Part shown: piece after piece, positions 49,633 to 64,000 of the stretch | Position numbering within the stretch: the first letter of the stretch is position 1 | How the letters are laid out: every line of letters begins with the position of its first letter | Source: Pelecanus crispus | Lineage: Eukaryota > Chordata > Aves > Pelecaniformes > Pelecanidae | Length of the DNA: 64,000 nucleotides | Direction: 5' to 3' | Assembly (NCBI RefSeq): GCF_030463565.1 | Contig: NC_134644.1 | Span: 127,283,388-127,347,387 of the forward strand | Translations under genes and position numbers: made by a program | Notes under the pieces: generated by a model | What the model was told of the DNA's origin: nothing | What the model saw: only the letters and a program-made list of their open reading frames with translations | Database searches by the model: none

Positions 49633-52600
49633 CTGCAAAAACAAGGAAAGGTTTTGAATTATCATTACATTTTACCTTGCATGAGAGGGTCTTTTCCATT
49701 GTTTAGATTCCACATCTATTGATTTTAGAAAAGTAAAATACATGTTAAACAAGCACAGATGTGCTTCTGATTGACCAAATATCAGCTGAAAAGACACAAT
49801 GGAAATAAGCAAGAATGCAGGTTTCCTACAAATCTGAGAATATTCGTTTGTTTGTGCTCCACAAGCCAACTATACTGTTTATCAAAGGAGAAGACACATC
49901 CCCTCACCCTGAAGAGCTCACAGTCGTCTGTAAAACCCAACTCTGTTCACAAATAGCATGGGAAAGGATAGAAAAAAGCCACTACTTTCTGAGTACAGGA
50001 GTGACTCTTCTGAGCCAGAGAACCGTATCTTTCTTGATAAGACAAACTAATACAGAATGCACCGACTACTTCTTTTGATGTATCAGCCTCAGAAATGACA
50101 GAAGGAATAGAGGAACGGAATAAAACAATATTTCCTATGTTTGCAGAGGGCTGAGTGAGTGTCCATCCACACAAGGGCCAAATGGTAAGGATGCCTCTAC
50201 AAACATGACTTGAAAGCCTTTGTAACCTGTGTGTGAGCAGCAGCTGTTTGTACACCATGAGTTCCCCTCAATGCTCCCTGTTTGCCTCTTAGATGCTTGC
50301 ATAATATGGAACAAGATTTAGCACAACAGCCCTCCAACTTTCCCCTAAAGCAGATCATGTTTCAGGTGAAAGTGTATTTTTCCCCATCTGCACTTACCGT
50401 AGCTACTGCTTAGAGCACCTCACCTCCACTCATGATCAGAGAACACCCCTGTGGCAACTTTAGTAATGACACAAGTGAAAAAAAGAAAAGCATTAAGAGA
50501 AGATTTAATGCAATTTAGAAGTGGGAAACAAGGAAAACTATCAGTGTGTGACTGCTCAGCCCACCACAGGGACCTGAGTGCTAGAATTCCTGATTTAGTC
50601 TGCAAATGTACTTGAACTTTTTCTTTGTTTCTCTTAACTTGTAGACTTCTTAATGGGCCTGATTTTACACTTTTATCTGATGAAAATATATTTCAGTGAT
50701 TTCAAATAAAATGGATCTATGGAAGATCAGTATTTAAAAAAATAGAGGTGAGAATGTTTTCAGACCTTTTCAGAGTACTTAACTGAAAAATGATGTTAGA
50801 ATTATCTCCCCTTTGTGTAAGATTTTGTCCACTTTATGCCTTTCTGTTCTGCACAACCCTTTTATTGTTGCTAAATATACCAAACTTATTAAGAATGCTA
50901 TAAAATATCTCAAACCTTTCTTACAGACTTTAGTTAAAAATAAGAATGTATATACCAGCACAGAGGGATCAGATAATTCAAACAGTGTCCAGTCAGTGTG
51001 TTGAAGCAAAAAGCATTCTGAAGCAGCTTTTCTGCCTGCATTAGGAACAATCGCCAGTTCCACCTCTGAAATAAGACATAACCAACTTTTCTGAGATGAA
51101 GATATCCCTGTCTTGTACATATTTATTGGTGAAAGAGACTTGGGCACAACTGAGATGACTCAGGAGAAGGTATATATATTATTAACAGAAATTTTAATAT
51201 TTAATACAGAACACTGAACCATCAGATAATTAATTCCATAAACAATCAGAATGGGGCCTCTTGGGCACTAATATGAGCTGAGGCAAAGCTTTGCATTTTT
51301 GAGAGTTGGCCAAACTGGTCTCCTATGCGTTTTCTTAAGTAATAATAGGCGTAAACAAAGGGCCAAAATTGCAATGTATTTTTGCCAGGAATTCAATATC
51401 ATTTACCTTTTATCTCCAAAGGTCATTGCTGTCTCTTATAAGAGCAAATGTATTACTTTCTCTGAGAAAATATTCACAAGCTATACAGTAAAGTTCTATC
51501 TTGGCAACAAAGCTTAACTCATCGTCCAAATCTTTAACACTCTCAAGGCTGAGATGTTCTGTACCCTGGTGTCTAAAACTAGATGATACTTCCTGCCATA
51601 GACTAACCCTGAGCCTCATTCTATTCTCACTAAGATCAGCAAGGGATCTTCTGCAAATTTATCAAGGACTGGACTGTGTTCAAGGGGTGCAGTGCAAAAG
51701 GGACTAACTCCTATAGCTGAGCAGAGTATCTCAGGGCCTGCTTATCCTGACTGTCTGGAACCCACAAATTTGCTGTCCTTTGCTGTCCTTGATTTTACAT
51801 GTCCTCCAGAGCCCCTTTAGCCAGTGCACTGAAAAACTAACAGTGCGTTTCTTGCAGAGCTGATGCACTGAGCTTCTAGCAGAGCACAGCAAGCAGAGAC
51901 TGCCCGGACGGCAGAGCAAGGGCACTTGGTGCACCTTGGTGTGTGCCAGCCCACGCGTTAGAGCACATGGCCAAGAAGTGGGAGACCCAGGTTCGGGCTC
52001 CTAGTTGCAATACACCGTGAAGAGGCGGAAAATTTGGGATGCAAGGTCTTTGCTAGCTGTGGTGAGGAGGGGACCTGAACTCCGAGCTGCTATCTCCTAG
52101 CAACCAGGCTCAAAGCAAAACTGCAGTGGGAGTTGTCGCTGAAGCTGTGCCACTGTGTGGAAGGAAATGCACAATTCATAGGGCCACAGAGATAGCAAAC
52201 AAAAAGGGAGCATGACTCAGTTCCCTTTCAGAGAAGTGCTGCCCTGGGAGGCTTCCAGCCCTGCTCCCTTCCAGCTACACCCTAACACAAAACTCACAAG
52301 CTGCTCTGAGGTCAGGAATTCAAGGCTGGGGCTGTGCTGCCGAAGGGGAATCTTTGTATTACACTAATCACAGCCCTGTGCAACACCGTGGTGTGCCATG
52401 GGCTGGGGCTTGAGGTGGAGCCCAGGCACCCTGGTGGGGAAGGCACTCCTCGGAGGGGTGAAAGGGGTTGAGGAAGATGCTGAGCCCAGGACTCCTGGTT
52501 CTGCATATGAGCTCTAATCTCTCAGCCCCTATACAAAAGGTGGCTTCTTCTAAATATTACATATATTTTTAAAGAGCAGACCAATCACCTGTACCTAAAT

Positions 52601-55516
52601 AATGAATAAGTTGCTGTACATTTCAGACCTGAAATATGGGCCTCATCTAAGTGCTTAGCTCAGTGCTTCAGGATGACTAAATGCAGAAGCAAGGCAGGAT
52701 TTTTGGCGAGCATTTTCTGAGCAGGCTCAGGTGTCAGCCCTACTGGTAGGATTACGAACCATTAGCCTGGTCCCAGGGGGTTAGGCTTTACCCCTCATAC
52801 ATTCCCCTGGGATTTAAGCATTTTTCAGAAATGTTTTTTACTTCAAAAGGAAAAACTACGTCCCTTTTCCTTGTAGTCACACCAAGGATAAAGAAGCCAG
52901 GCTCTCTTTTTCTTGGGAGAGAGAACATGAATTTCGTATTTACTTTTGTATACCTGAGATTTATTCTGCACAGATTCATTCCCTTCTTTCTTTTAATCTT
53001 AATTGCCTTTGCTTTTAAACTAATGCAGAAATTAAACAAACATAGTGTTGTTCCAGAACTGAGATTTTTTTAATATTCTGTGTTAGTCACTCAGCACTTC
53101 TGGTTTCCCCCTACATTATGTTTACACTAGAAAGGCTTAATAATTTATTTAAAACATTATTTTAAAAATATTTTAATTTCATAATAATCACTAACAATTA
53201 ACTAACTATTTATTAATATGTTTGACCTAACTACCTGCTCTGACTGATATTCTGAGCAGCTAATGAACAGTTTAAAAGGAAATACCATCCACAGCAACAC
53301 AGATGCTAGTGCAGAATTTCATGACTGTGGTACAGAAAGTGAGGCTCACCAGCAGTGTCCCAGCCTCCTGTTCCCCATGCCAGTGGAAGCACAGCACACA
53401 CATTTCTTTTCAAAAAGTCTGTCCTTCATGGAAGCAACTCTAACAATGCCATTGCTCCTTTTTGTTCTCCATCTCCTTCACCACCACCAAAATAATACAA
53501 AAAAGTGATAGCTTGTTAAAATAAAAAGCCCTGGCAAATCGGTGTTACATTGAGTTTTGATCCCATATATACATAAGTGTCAGAAATTCTGTGCATTCCC
53601 ATTAAGAGAGAGCGGTGCTATCACCTTGGCTCCACTGTTAGCAATAGGCATTGCTAACATGTAAACGTAAATCCCAAAAGGGAGTGTGTATGCAAACAAC
53701 TCACATGGACAATGCTATCTGACCATAAAGCTAACAAAACTTCTGCAACAAGAACATAAATCGTAATGTTCAAAAAATGGCAAAGATGGCAACATGCATT
53801 TAACTACTGCTTTCATGAAATGCAATGTCTACCAGACCGACAAATTAACATCTCTGAGAATGCCAGCTTTTAACTGCCCCTATATCAAGGTGATTTTTTT
53901 CCCACTCAATTAGAAAAGAGACAAAAAGGAAAATGTATTTTTGCCTCATGTTTCTTGATACTTTCTTTTTTGATATGTTAAACTGAAAAATGTGGATTGC
54001 TTGTTGTTCTTGTCAATAAACACTTCTGTTAGAATACCACTTTGAGGTTAGGAAAACTCAAATGCAGATTAGTCTTCAAACAGATAGGCAAGCCAGGGGC
54101 CCAATATTTGCATATGGTCTTCCATTTTTTCAGCAAAGGAAAAAAAATTCATTCACATGAAAAAACAAAACATGCTTTCATGTGCATTCGATATTTTTTT
54201 TAGCCTCAATAGCTTGTAGTATGGCTTTAGCAGGAAGGAGATAATGTTTCATATACTTTTCCCATTTGGAACCCACCAATTTATTTCTATGATTTTTGAA
54301 TCAAAAGTAAAATAAATAGAAACACATGATAAAACCATGTAGCACTTTTCAAAGCATACCCAATTAATCCTTACAATACTCCTGTTAGATAGGACTTTTA
54401 TCACTGCTTTTCAGATGGTGAGATTCTGGCAATAAAGGCAACCTTAAGCTAGCATTACCTAATATGTAAAGCACTTGAGTTCTGCAACCATAACAACATA
54501 ACGGGCTTCTCTTTGTGTAACGTAATTTTTAAAATAATGGGAAGAAACTCAGGAGTTCCATCATGGGGCACCCTGCTGAATCTGCAGGGGGCTGTGGGGC
54601 TGGGAGCTCTCTGCCCATTTCAGCTCTTGTGCAGAGAAGCAGCTGTGCGGGTAAGCAGCCATCATCATCTGCAGGGAGCAAGGTGTTTAAAGGAGGGTGA
54701 GCCACACAATTCCTGGTTCCCATTGCAGGGCCCAGAAGGTGGCCCCTTCTTAAACACCTGGAGATCATTGCCGTTTCCCTGCCTGTGACCTGATCATGTA
54801 TACCTTGTGCTCTGTCTCTTCAAACTTAATTCATACTGTCTCCTCAAAATCACTGACTCCTCATCCCATTCCTTGCTTCTCCAGTTTCATCTTCCACCCT
54901 CCATCTCAGTTCCAGCCTTCTTGCCTAGCAAATCCTAATCTCTCCTTTCCAAACAAGTCTCTTGATGCCTGATGCCTGAGCAGCTTCAGCAACTCAAGCC
55001 CTTTCATTTCCTAATTTGTATTTAATCAGTGTCACATCCACTGACGGTCCCATCTGAGATTTTCTCTCCCTTCTCAGACTCCTGTCAGTCTTCTAATCCC
55101 CAAAATCCTGTTCCACAGGGAGCAAAGCCAGGTTCCACAATTAGCCAAGGCAGCTCCTGTTTTCAACGCACATTATTTTTCGCTACTAATATCTGATCCT
55201 CTTTCACCACTAGTTCTTTAACTCAACCTGACCAGTTTCCTTCGCCAGCCTCAGCTACTCACTTCCTCATCCAACCCCATCTCATAATTTCTCTTCCCCT
55301 TCATTCCTTGTTATCTCTGCTCCTTCCACATTCACAACCCCAATGCTCTTCCCCTGCTTTCTGCATTGATATCAGATTCCTAGGCACACCCACTGAAATT
55401 CAAATAATTTGGGAATTTAGCAACTAAAATGTTTTGACTGTGTAAGCATGTGCATCCAGTGTTCCATCCTTGGCATAAATGAGACCACTATATTGTCAAG
55501 AGCAAACACAGAGCTG

Positions 55517-55520
<4 letters not shown>

Positions 55521-55548
<28 letters not shown>
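55521..55548. repeat. T run (28 bases)
   Basis: Twenty-eight uninterrupted T bases on the plus strand. On the minus strand it is an A run. No AATAAA or retroposed body is recognisable at its 5' side, so I treat it as simple sequence. Confidence 0.9.
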
Positions 55549-55551
<3 letters not shown>

Positions 55552-58500
55552 GAATGGTAAATACATTTTAGGATCAAACTACCCTTAAAGGTCCTTAAAG
55601 GACAAAATTTTCCTCATTCTTGAAAATGGCTGAAGTTTTCTCTGAAAGAGTTCAACAGATGGAAAACATACAGAACAGTAAAAGTAATCCCTGGGGGCTG
55701 AAGGCCATGAAATTATCAACAAACTGCATATCTAGTATTATAATGGGAAGTGTCAGGTAATCTTAGTAAGTGATGATAATTCCAACTGCTTGGATGACAC
55801 ATATTGTTCTGACAGAACACTGGATCTTTTATTAGCTTTAATTACATTAAATTAATTCTCTAGTGTTTGACCCAGCTTTTAATTTTATGACCAATATCCT
55901 GGAAGACTAGACAGCTAAACATTATTTTGGCACATCACAGTAGGCTAAATTTTCCTTTAACACTGCAGTAAGGCTGTTGACTCAGTGTGCTTAGCAATGG
56001 TGGAAATGGTATTTCTGCAAATGATGGATGTGAGTTTTCACTTTAGTTTTGGTTTTCATTGCACATTCTTTCTCCCCTCTCCAGTTGCTAAGATTTGTGT
56101 TGGGATTACTACTCACTAAATAAAACCTGTTCAAGACCAGGGAGGCCTGAACAAAATGAAATAGATCTACATAATTCACTGAGTTTGAAATCCAAATGAA
56201 GCTTCACGGTAGTCCTTTGCATTGGCTGACCTTCATATTTAAAGTACTGAATATTTATAGTCCTTTAAAAGGACAACATCTTTTAATATTGTAGAAGGTG
56301 CTCTTACAGCTGTGATCTAAGCATGGAGGCAAGGTAAGGTTTGTAGAAAAAGGTAATACCTCTTCCTAGACCAGGAGAGGAACTTCTGTGCCCAAAAGCT
56401 GATCTAATAAAAGATACTACCTTCCCCAGAAAGTCTTATTTCTCTTACAACAAAATGAGCAAAAGCCAGATTTTCAGTTGAAGTCAGCAGAGTTTCAGTA
56501 CTCACAATGAGAAAAGCCAAGCATTTGCTTGTATGAATTTGTGCACAGAAAAGTTAATTCCTATGACTTATTTGCCATGCTGCATCATGCTTTCACACCT
56601 CAAAACTACTTTGAATAAAGTTATAGAAAATTTCCAGTCCCTATATTGAGGGATTATTCATCCAAAATTAACGTCTACCTGAGATTTCAACTCATCACAT
56701 CAGACCCATAGCTGAGACCTGAAAATTGAACTGCTAGAATCTTTATAGTCTGTTTAGGAAAATATTTAAAACATACCACAGCTATATTTTATCTGAGGGG
56801 CAAAGTTATCCTCTGATAACTTTCTAAGACAGATATCTATATTTTTTTTAATATATATATATCTATACTTGGGTATTTCTCCACCTCTCGGGCTAGTCAT
56901 AGTATTCTTTAAAATGATGTATCCATTGACAGTCCCATAACCTGTTGTCCAAAATCATCAGGACAGATAGATTTAAAAAATAATTGCACCTCTGGACAGA
57001 TTCCTTCCCCTTTAAGTTTAGTTGTCCTTCATAAACAGCATTCCAGGTCTTTGTTAGAGGATAAGGCACTAGAATTATGGATGAGGTCTACGCACAGCAG
57101 CAGAAAGACCCCTGAGGTTTTCCCCAGAAGAACTAAGAGTAAATTTGAGCAAACTGGCTAAAATAAAACACAGAGTCAAGTTCAAATAATATCACAGAAC
57201 TCATACCAGATACTCTTTAGATTGGGAAGTGTTTTGGTAATTCAGTAGTGGACATAGCAGTGAAATCGAGAGCCATAATTGGTGTCCTCAGGCATGCACA
57301 CTATTTCTCCTCTTGTAAGAACAGCTGGGGGACTGCACAGCTTTCTATTTCCCACCCTCTGTAATCAGATCTAGACCGTGCTTTTCTCTACCACTCTCTC
57401 TGCATTAGTTTCTTCACTTTTACTTACTTAAATCAAGTATGTAAAAAAAATGAGAAAGCCTGTTCTTGTGTGACATACTACTCAATTTGTAGCTCAGTTG
57501 GAGCTGGGTATTCCAGCTAAACTGAACATTCATGCTTTAGCTGTGAGTCTATCATCTCATCATTACATGGAGAGCACATCAGTCTCAGCATAGAATTTTC
57601 TGGCGTAGATGTAACATTATATGAAAAAGTGCTCCTAGCATGCAGATGCAACTGTATTGAACATGTTACTGCCAGAAGCCCAGGTATTAATGATGATTTT
57701 GCTATGAAGTCCATTATCAAAATGGTTTTCATATTTTAGATAAAAAATGATAAATGTAATTTTTTAGATGGTGAGGAAATATTGATATAGTCTAATTGAG
57801 CTAAATCAGGTGTAATACAGAGTCCAGTTAAGCATCTAAACTCCCTGTAATGCCAATGGTGATGTGGGAACTTGAAGAGTATCTATCAAAACATTAAGTT
57901 AGCTGCCAAAAGTTCAAGGACCTCCAAACTGTCCTCCTGACACAGGGTATAGCTCCAAGAAAAGAAAGCACTATGCTTCAGTTTCAGATTAGAAGGGCAG
58001 GAGGTTCCTTTTGCTTTCAGGTTATTAACACTGAAATGAACTGCCAGCTTCAGTGCTGTCACCAGGCATCAAAACTGACACGAGTCAGTGTTCAACAAGA
58101 AATGAAAGCATGAAACAAACACAGAAAAAGAAGATCAAAATAAAAAGGTGCTATTGTGTAGAAGAGAGTAAAATGAACCTCAGTCTTCTGCATTTCTGAT
58201 AGAATGACACATTATTTACAGCCTGGAATGGGTATGTTAACCTTAAATAAAAGGTTAGTGTTTGCACATTGCAGTGTTTGAGTTGTTTTTTCACCACTGG
58301 CACTTCACCTGCAGAACAGAGAACTTTTTTGGAAGAGGTACTCAGATGGCTGTTGCAAAGAGTTGTCAGATCACTTTTGTTGGAGCAATAGCAAAGCAGA
58401 GAGATCATTTTTCATAGCCTGTCAGCTTTAGCCAGTCCATTATCCACTGTGATAGCAGAAGAGCAACATGAGCTTTTAGAGGTCACCAGTGCTGCTGGTT

Positions 58501-60172
58501 GAGCATGGATGAGCTGTTCCTACAGTTTAGATAACCATGATGCAAAGTCACTGGGGAATGAGAAACTGGGTTCTTCTAAAGGACCAAGTCCCTCTGTCCA
58601 AATGGAAATTTATCTTTTTCTGTGGTGCTTGAGATAAACTTACTGTTCTTTAGTGAAGTTCTAGAAAGCCGATTTTCGAATGTACTTTTCCTGGTGTGCT
58701 TTTTTCCACCAGGGACAAAAGAATGTTAAAAAGTGTAACTCAATATAGCAATCGTATTTGAGGTGGACTAATGACGGAAAATGTCCTGCAATTTAACTTT
58801 CTCTATAGCTCCTGCTGTTCTTGTCTTAGGTTGCAGTTATCACCCTTCATAAGCTATTTCATAAGTTATATTGGATGTGGTCATGCTCTTTATTTTTTCT
58901 AGAGAACTTTAATGTATGAAAAAATTTAGTTAGCTAATGGTTTCACCACTATTAACTGAAAGTTGTCTCAACATACAAGACAGGTGCATAGTGCAAGACT
59001 GTATAGTGCACTCCAGTGTATGTACAGCATGACTTCCTCAGTGCAATTTTAAATAATGTGTCCAGCGATGGCCAGCACCAGATTACAAACAGCTACAGGC
59101 ATGTAAGAGGCAGAACTGGACCCGGTTTGAATACATGAACTGTGCCAATGCCTTTGAGTTTTGGCAAAACTCCTATGTGCTCACAGCGTATTTCACAAAA
59201 TACATGTGACATTTCCTACGGAGAAAGTCGTCCAAAATCAGACAAAGGGACAAAGGTGCCATGCAAAGAGCAGAAGAATCTTCAGGGCCACCATTTTCTG
59301 CTTTGCAGAGGAACACCAGAGGAGAGGGGGCAGGTGGAATTTTTGTTCCTTCCCGTTGTACCAGCAGGGGGATTTGTTAGGGCCCAGGCCTCATACAGGA
59401 TTTCTTCCTCAGGACAGGCAGAAAACAAAGGCAGATTTTAACTCTGACCTAAAGAAGAGCACAGCATGGCCCTTGCCTTGGGGCTCATGATAAGTTCCTG
59501 ATTTAGGCCTTGTTTCAGTAGTCAACCTTGAGAATCCCCACCTCCCCTGTTTGCACCTCCCCATCCACTCTCAGCCAACATCTTCCTTCAAAGGAAAGCC
59601 AGCTTCCCTTAGGAGACTGCATCACTGAGTCCTTCAGCCTGCCACAGAGGATGTGACCAGAGAGAATATGAAAGGATCCTTTCCTTCCCTGTGCCACCTC
59701 CATAGATCTCTCAGCCTAAGAGAGCTCAAGGCACAGGACCAGGGGAGCAGGCTTAGCCAGCCTGCTCCTGAGAGAGCTCATTTGGTACGTGCCTGATCCT
59801 AAAAGTGAAGCACTGCATAACAAACTCCAGGGTCTAGGATACCCCTGCTGAAATTCGACTAGCTGAAAACCTGAAGACAATAAAGGTAAAATTCAGTGGA
59901 AATGAAGTACAGGTTGTTATGTTATGTTTATTCTTATGTTGATGCATATCCCCTCTAGTCCTTTCAAAGCCAATTTCTTTGCAGTGGCCAGCACCTTGCT
60001 GAAGAACATGGCTACTGATCATTTTTGCTGCTTCCTCATTGACAGGCAGTGCAAATGGAGGAGTCTGAATATCTGACCTTTCTTCCAAATAGAAACAACA
60101 TAAACAGCAAGAAAACAATGTCGTCTTTTCCCATCCCAAGAGCAGTTTTGCCTGCAGGTAATGGTGCTGAAT

Positions 60173-60199
60173 GATTCTATGATTCTATGATTCTATGAA
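60173..60199 (+). repeat. Three GATTCTAT octamers (CR1-tail type)
   Basis: Three perfect tandem GATTCTAT units followed by GAAT, identical to the terminal repeat of avian CR1 elements. The sequence immediately upstream shows no CR1 3' UTR (no GATGATC or CCTTCCAACC). This is either a CR1 insertion truncated to just its tail or a microsatellite derived from one. Confidence 0.75.
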
Positions 60200-63100
60200 T
60201 CAATGTATTGCTGAAACCGATGCATGATGACAAAGGCGTAGCAGTACTTACTACTGAACCAGAAGGATGCAAAGTGAGAGAAATTCCTCCTTTGCAGTGT
60301 ATCCCTCTCATTCAGAACAAGCCTTGCTATGCCTCAGGCAGCTCCACTTTTACAACCACAATCAGGCATTTTTCTCTGCATTTTTCATACTTACGTGTAC
60401 TGTCCTCAAGAAATTATCTCAGTGAGGCTCTCCTGTAGGGAGAGATGTTTCTGTTCCCCCTTGCCAACATGCCATTTTTCAGTGACTGTGATGGGCTAGA
60501 TCAGCCTTACTCCATTTAGTGCAGGAGGACTGTGCCACCAGAGCACCAACAGAGAAAATTTTTAAACTCATGAATCAAATGTTCAGGGAGCATGCAGGAG
60601 AAAGTGTGTGGGAGTACTGGAGCAATGCTTGTGCCAGCATTGCAGATTTATTACTACAATATCAACACAGTCAACATAATTAAACCTCCCACTACAGGTC
60701 TCTCCGTCTACTGCATTACAACTGATATCCCTCCCACCACTGACAGCATATTTTCTTGACACAAAACAGCTTTCCATACACCTGCTAGCTCTGGGGTATG
60801 GAGATGCAACTACCTAAAAAGACTTCATTGGAAAATTATGGGGTACAATTTGGGCTTCAGAGTGCTTTTTCCTATTTCTCTTCTGCCCCACAATTTTTTT
60901 AATATTACATATATTGGATTCTGTGGCAGGGGGAATGGACCAAAGCACTTTGTATTAGATTCTAAATGAAATTCTCCTTCATTTAGAAATAGAAGATGAT
61001 AGCCTAGACATGAAGCATTTGAGGTCAATGTTGAATTAACTTCCTCAGTTTCAACTAATTAAAAATGTCTGTGTGTTCTGCTTTGAAAAGGAAAAAAATA
61101 AGCATGCTGGAGATTCCATCATAGTGCCATATTTAAAGCACAATCTCTCTTCCACAGGTAAATTCTAGTGGGAGTTATAGATAGCTGTCTTTTAAAAAAA
61201 AAAGTTTTCTTGTCTGTTAGAGAGTGAGCAATTACTTTTTTGCATGCACTTAATGACTGGTTCTTGTTTTCAACAGTAGGTTCAGATATTTTAAAGATAT
61301 TTTACCCCATGTTTGATACATTTGATTGCTAATTATTTTATTTCAAATCTGCTTTAAAACTTGAACTGCATGTTTGTGAAAACCAAAATTCTTTCTATGA
61401 ATTCAATGCAGGATGTCTGTTTTTGAACACTGCCTCAGGTACAACTTGACTTTTACAGTTTAAAAAAAAAAAGAAAAAAATCTTTAAAAAATGAAAGGTA
61501 TGTTAAAAAAACCCTGACCTCCCCACTCTGTCTCAAACTATTTAGTAGAAAGAAAATGTTTTGCTACTGAAGAAGACCTGCTCTAAATTTTTGACGGAAC
61601 TTGGTCCACATCCTTTAACTTCAGTACTGTGAGGGTTCTGTATTTTAAAAGATTCAGGAGATAAGAAGCGATGCTTTGGGTTATGGCCTTCTGATTGCAC
61701 AATCATCAAACCAGAGTAGCATAAGCTATTGGAAGAAACAAAGAAATGAACTTTGACTGGCCTTTGGAGGAGGCACTTTCTGATTTGCTTCATTAATGGA
61801 GACAGTAAAACTGAAGCTTAATATGAAATACCATGAGTAATAAGCATGAAATTTGTGCACTGCAGTACAAATCTGTTCCCCAAATATTCTCATTTCAGGG
61901 GAGGATTCTTCTGGCACAATGCCTGGGCTGCTGGGCACAGCCTGCTTGGCTGCCTTGCCCTGTGCCTAGCCTCTTTAGCAGCTGGTGCTGCTCCCAGGCA
62001 ATTCACTCAGCTCCTGCTCCCACAGCTTATTATATTTTTTATTTTTTTCTTAGAAAAATATGTTTCTAAATTTAGTTTAGGGACATCAAGCCAGTTGTTG
62101 AATCACAAATATGTTCCTGCTACCAAACATAAGCAGTCTGTGCATACATTTCTACGTATATTTTCTGTGTGGGGAATTGCACTGTTCTAACTGAGGAATA
62201 CATCTGAATGCATTGTGCAACTGATGCCTTGAATTTAGGAGTAATTTATGATTGTTGTAAGTCTTCTAAATCTACTAATTCATCAATCAAAACCAAAATA
62301 TGCCACTCTTGAAAAATAAGAGTTCGCACATGCACACTGGGTTTGCATTGATGTCATTAAACTGGCCCAAACTCCGCATGATAACAGGGATTTACTCACC
62401 AGAAACATTATTCCCTGCCTGTGCTGTAGGCAGGAGGGCATGTGCAATGAAGTCATTAGCTAAACACAGGAAAGGAAAGACAAAATCATGCTTTTAACAT
62501 ACTTGTCTCCATGCTAGAAACATCTGAGAGGCAAGAAAATGCTTCACATTTAATATCTTCTTGCCATATGAAAAGCAGGCGTAAGTAAAAAGCTTTCTAT
62601 TCCTGGCTTTCAACATGGGAGCAGGAAGAACAAAAGCCCTGGCTCCAAAACCTCCATCTTTGGGCCTGAGGAAAGAACTTTTATATCTACCTTTCCACCA
62701 GCCTTTCCACTTCTGCCTCCTTGACAGGAGATGGATATTAAAGATACAGGGAAGAAGGCTGTTCTGGTCCCTGTTCCTTTTTATTCCACCTGTGGTAGGA
62801 AGGGGATAAAGTTGTTTAAAAGTTCCTGTCCAAGAAACAAGCCGACAATCCATTTCTGAGCCTTCAGCTTTGTCAACTTCCAGAACACAAAACTTACATT
62901 GGCATCAATTTGACTTCACATTCAAGATCTTATTGCAGCTCAGAGTGTTTAAAGCGTTCTCTGAAATCAGCAGCTTGAAATTCAACCGTATATGCTCAGC
63001 ACGAAGAGCCTGGAAAAATAAGGCATTTTCTAATTTAATGATCTCTGTGTTGGGGTGAAAAATTAGCTGCTCACCTTAGGGCCTCACTGTAAATCCAAGG

Positions 63101-64000
63101 CATGAAATTATTTGCAATTGCATGCCTTGCACATTATTCCCTTCCAATACATGTAGCAAATTTAATGTAGGCTGGGCTGGAGCGTGGAGGGAGGGGGGTT
63201 GCCCTGTGATACTCAGCAGTCTCTTCCAGCTGCATCTGCTAATAACAGAACCCTATCCAGCACTGCTGAAATCAGGAATTTTGCCACTGACTTGAAAGGC
63301 AGCAGGATTTAAAATTACAATGCATACCACTTATTTTCTTCCCCTTGACAATATGGCCAGTGCATTCTGGGTAGGAAGCTAAGTTTCCCAATACTAGTAC
63401 ATAATTTGATCTCTTGACAATAATCCACATGCAGCTAAACGGTGCCTGCATAACATTTTGTGCCTCAGTGGTTAAAGCATATCATTTGGAACCACAAAAG
63501 CAAACCAAAGACCAACTCAGAAGAAAAATAATCATTAGGTGGGGAAATGATGGAAGTGAACAAGGCCTGAAATGCAAACTAGCATGTGGGTATCCAAGGA
63601 CGTTACAGTCATCTAAGTGATCATTTTGAACACAGATAAAAAAAGGATAAAGTACTGAAGTACAGAAATCACTCTGATCCCTATTAAATACCAATTCACA
63701 AAGAGACGTCTGAATGCAAAAAGCTGTTATTAATAAAGCTTCTGTAGTGTAAGAGGCATTGAGCTCTTCGCAAGTTAAAGTGACTTTTGCCTCTTGTGGT
63801 TTTGGGGATTCCAATTTCTATTTGTTTGCTTTATGTTAAGTGAACTATCTGCTTCCCTTTGCTCTTTTCTATTATCTAAGACTCCACAAGCCTCCCATTC
63901 TGAAGCGAAAATCACTTTGAGCTGGAATTTTTCTGGTCTTATGTAAATATACAGCAGAGAGAGGACATGGCCCCATCTGACTGGCACTGCTGCCACTTGC

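Larger units (their letters stand above)
49633..64000 (-). other. NOL4: NOL4 intron, continuing past the window
   Basis: At least 14.4 kb of intron. None of the minus-strand frames here resembles the NOL4 segment expected immediately upstream, so the preceding exon must lie outside. It contains a CT-rich block at about 54,790-55,370, a T run at 55,521-55,548, a short (AT)n near 56,850-56,862 and three CR1-type octamers at 60,173-60,199. No other gene is supported. Confidence 0.75.

Overview
This window looks like avian nuclear DNA. It is AT-rich and gene-poor, with long introns and intergenic sequence. The recognisable mobile DNA is almost all CR1 LINE, with the bird-type 3' tail of GATTCTAT octamers, plus one partial endogenous-retrovirus-type LTR. 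I see no bacterial operons, CRISPR arrays, tRNA or rRNA genes. Most open frames here are chance frames, CR1 fragments or simple-repeat artefacts. The species cannot be fixed from the sequence alone. || Layout: (1) 1-37,080 is mostly intergenic sequence lying 3' of the only recognised gene. It holds four CR1 copies: 6,624-7,965 (+), 10,064-10,360 (-), 21,112-22,553 (+) and 31,583-32,168 (+). It also holds an LTR fragment (33,885-34,140, +), a hexameric polypyrimidine microsatellite (11,456-11,690), a 23-base G run (12,445-12,467), and a decayed coding-like sequence (about 12,650-13,525, -) whose best-preserved segment recurs inverted at 11,163-11,282. (2) About 37,080-38,822 is the probable 3' UTR of a minus-strand gene. 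(3) 38,823-39,016 and 49,452-49,632 are the last two coding exons of that gene, which I recognise as NOL4 (nucleolar protein 4). They are separated by a 10.4-kb intron and the split glycine codon joins in phase. (4) 49,633-64,000 is NOL4 intron; all earlier exons lie beyond the window. || The most interesting candidate is an 81-nt stretch (45,306-45,386, -) in the last NOL4 intron. It has a good splice acceptor and donor, an intact frame, and the exact phase (1-1) needed to be skipped or included without disturbing the NOL4 frame. It could be a cassette exon that inserts 27 residues just before the PTDLS motif. This is inferred from sequence and needs transcript support. I found no evidence for a wholly new multi-gene system.
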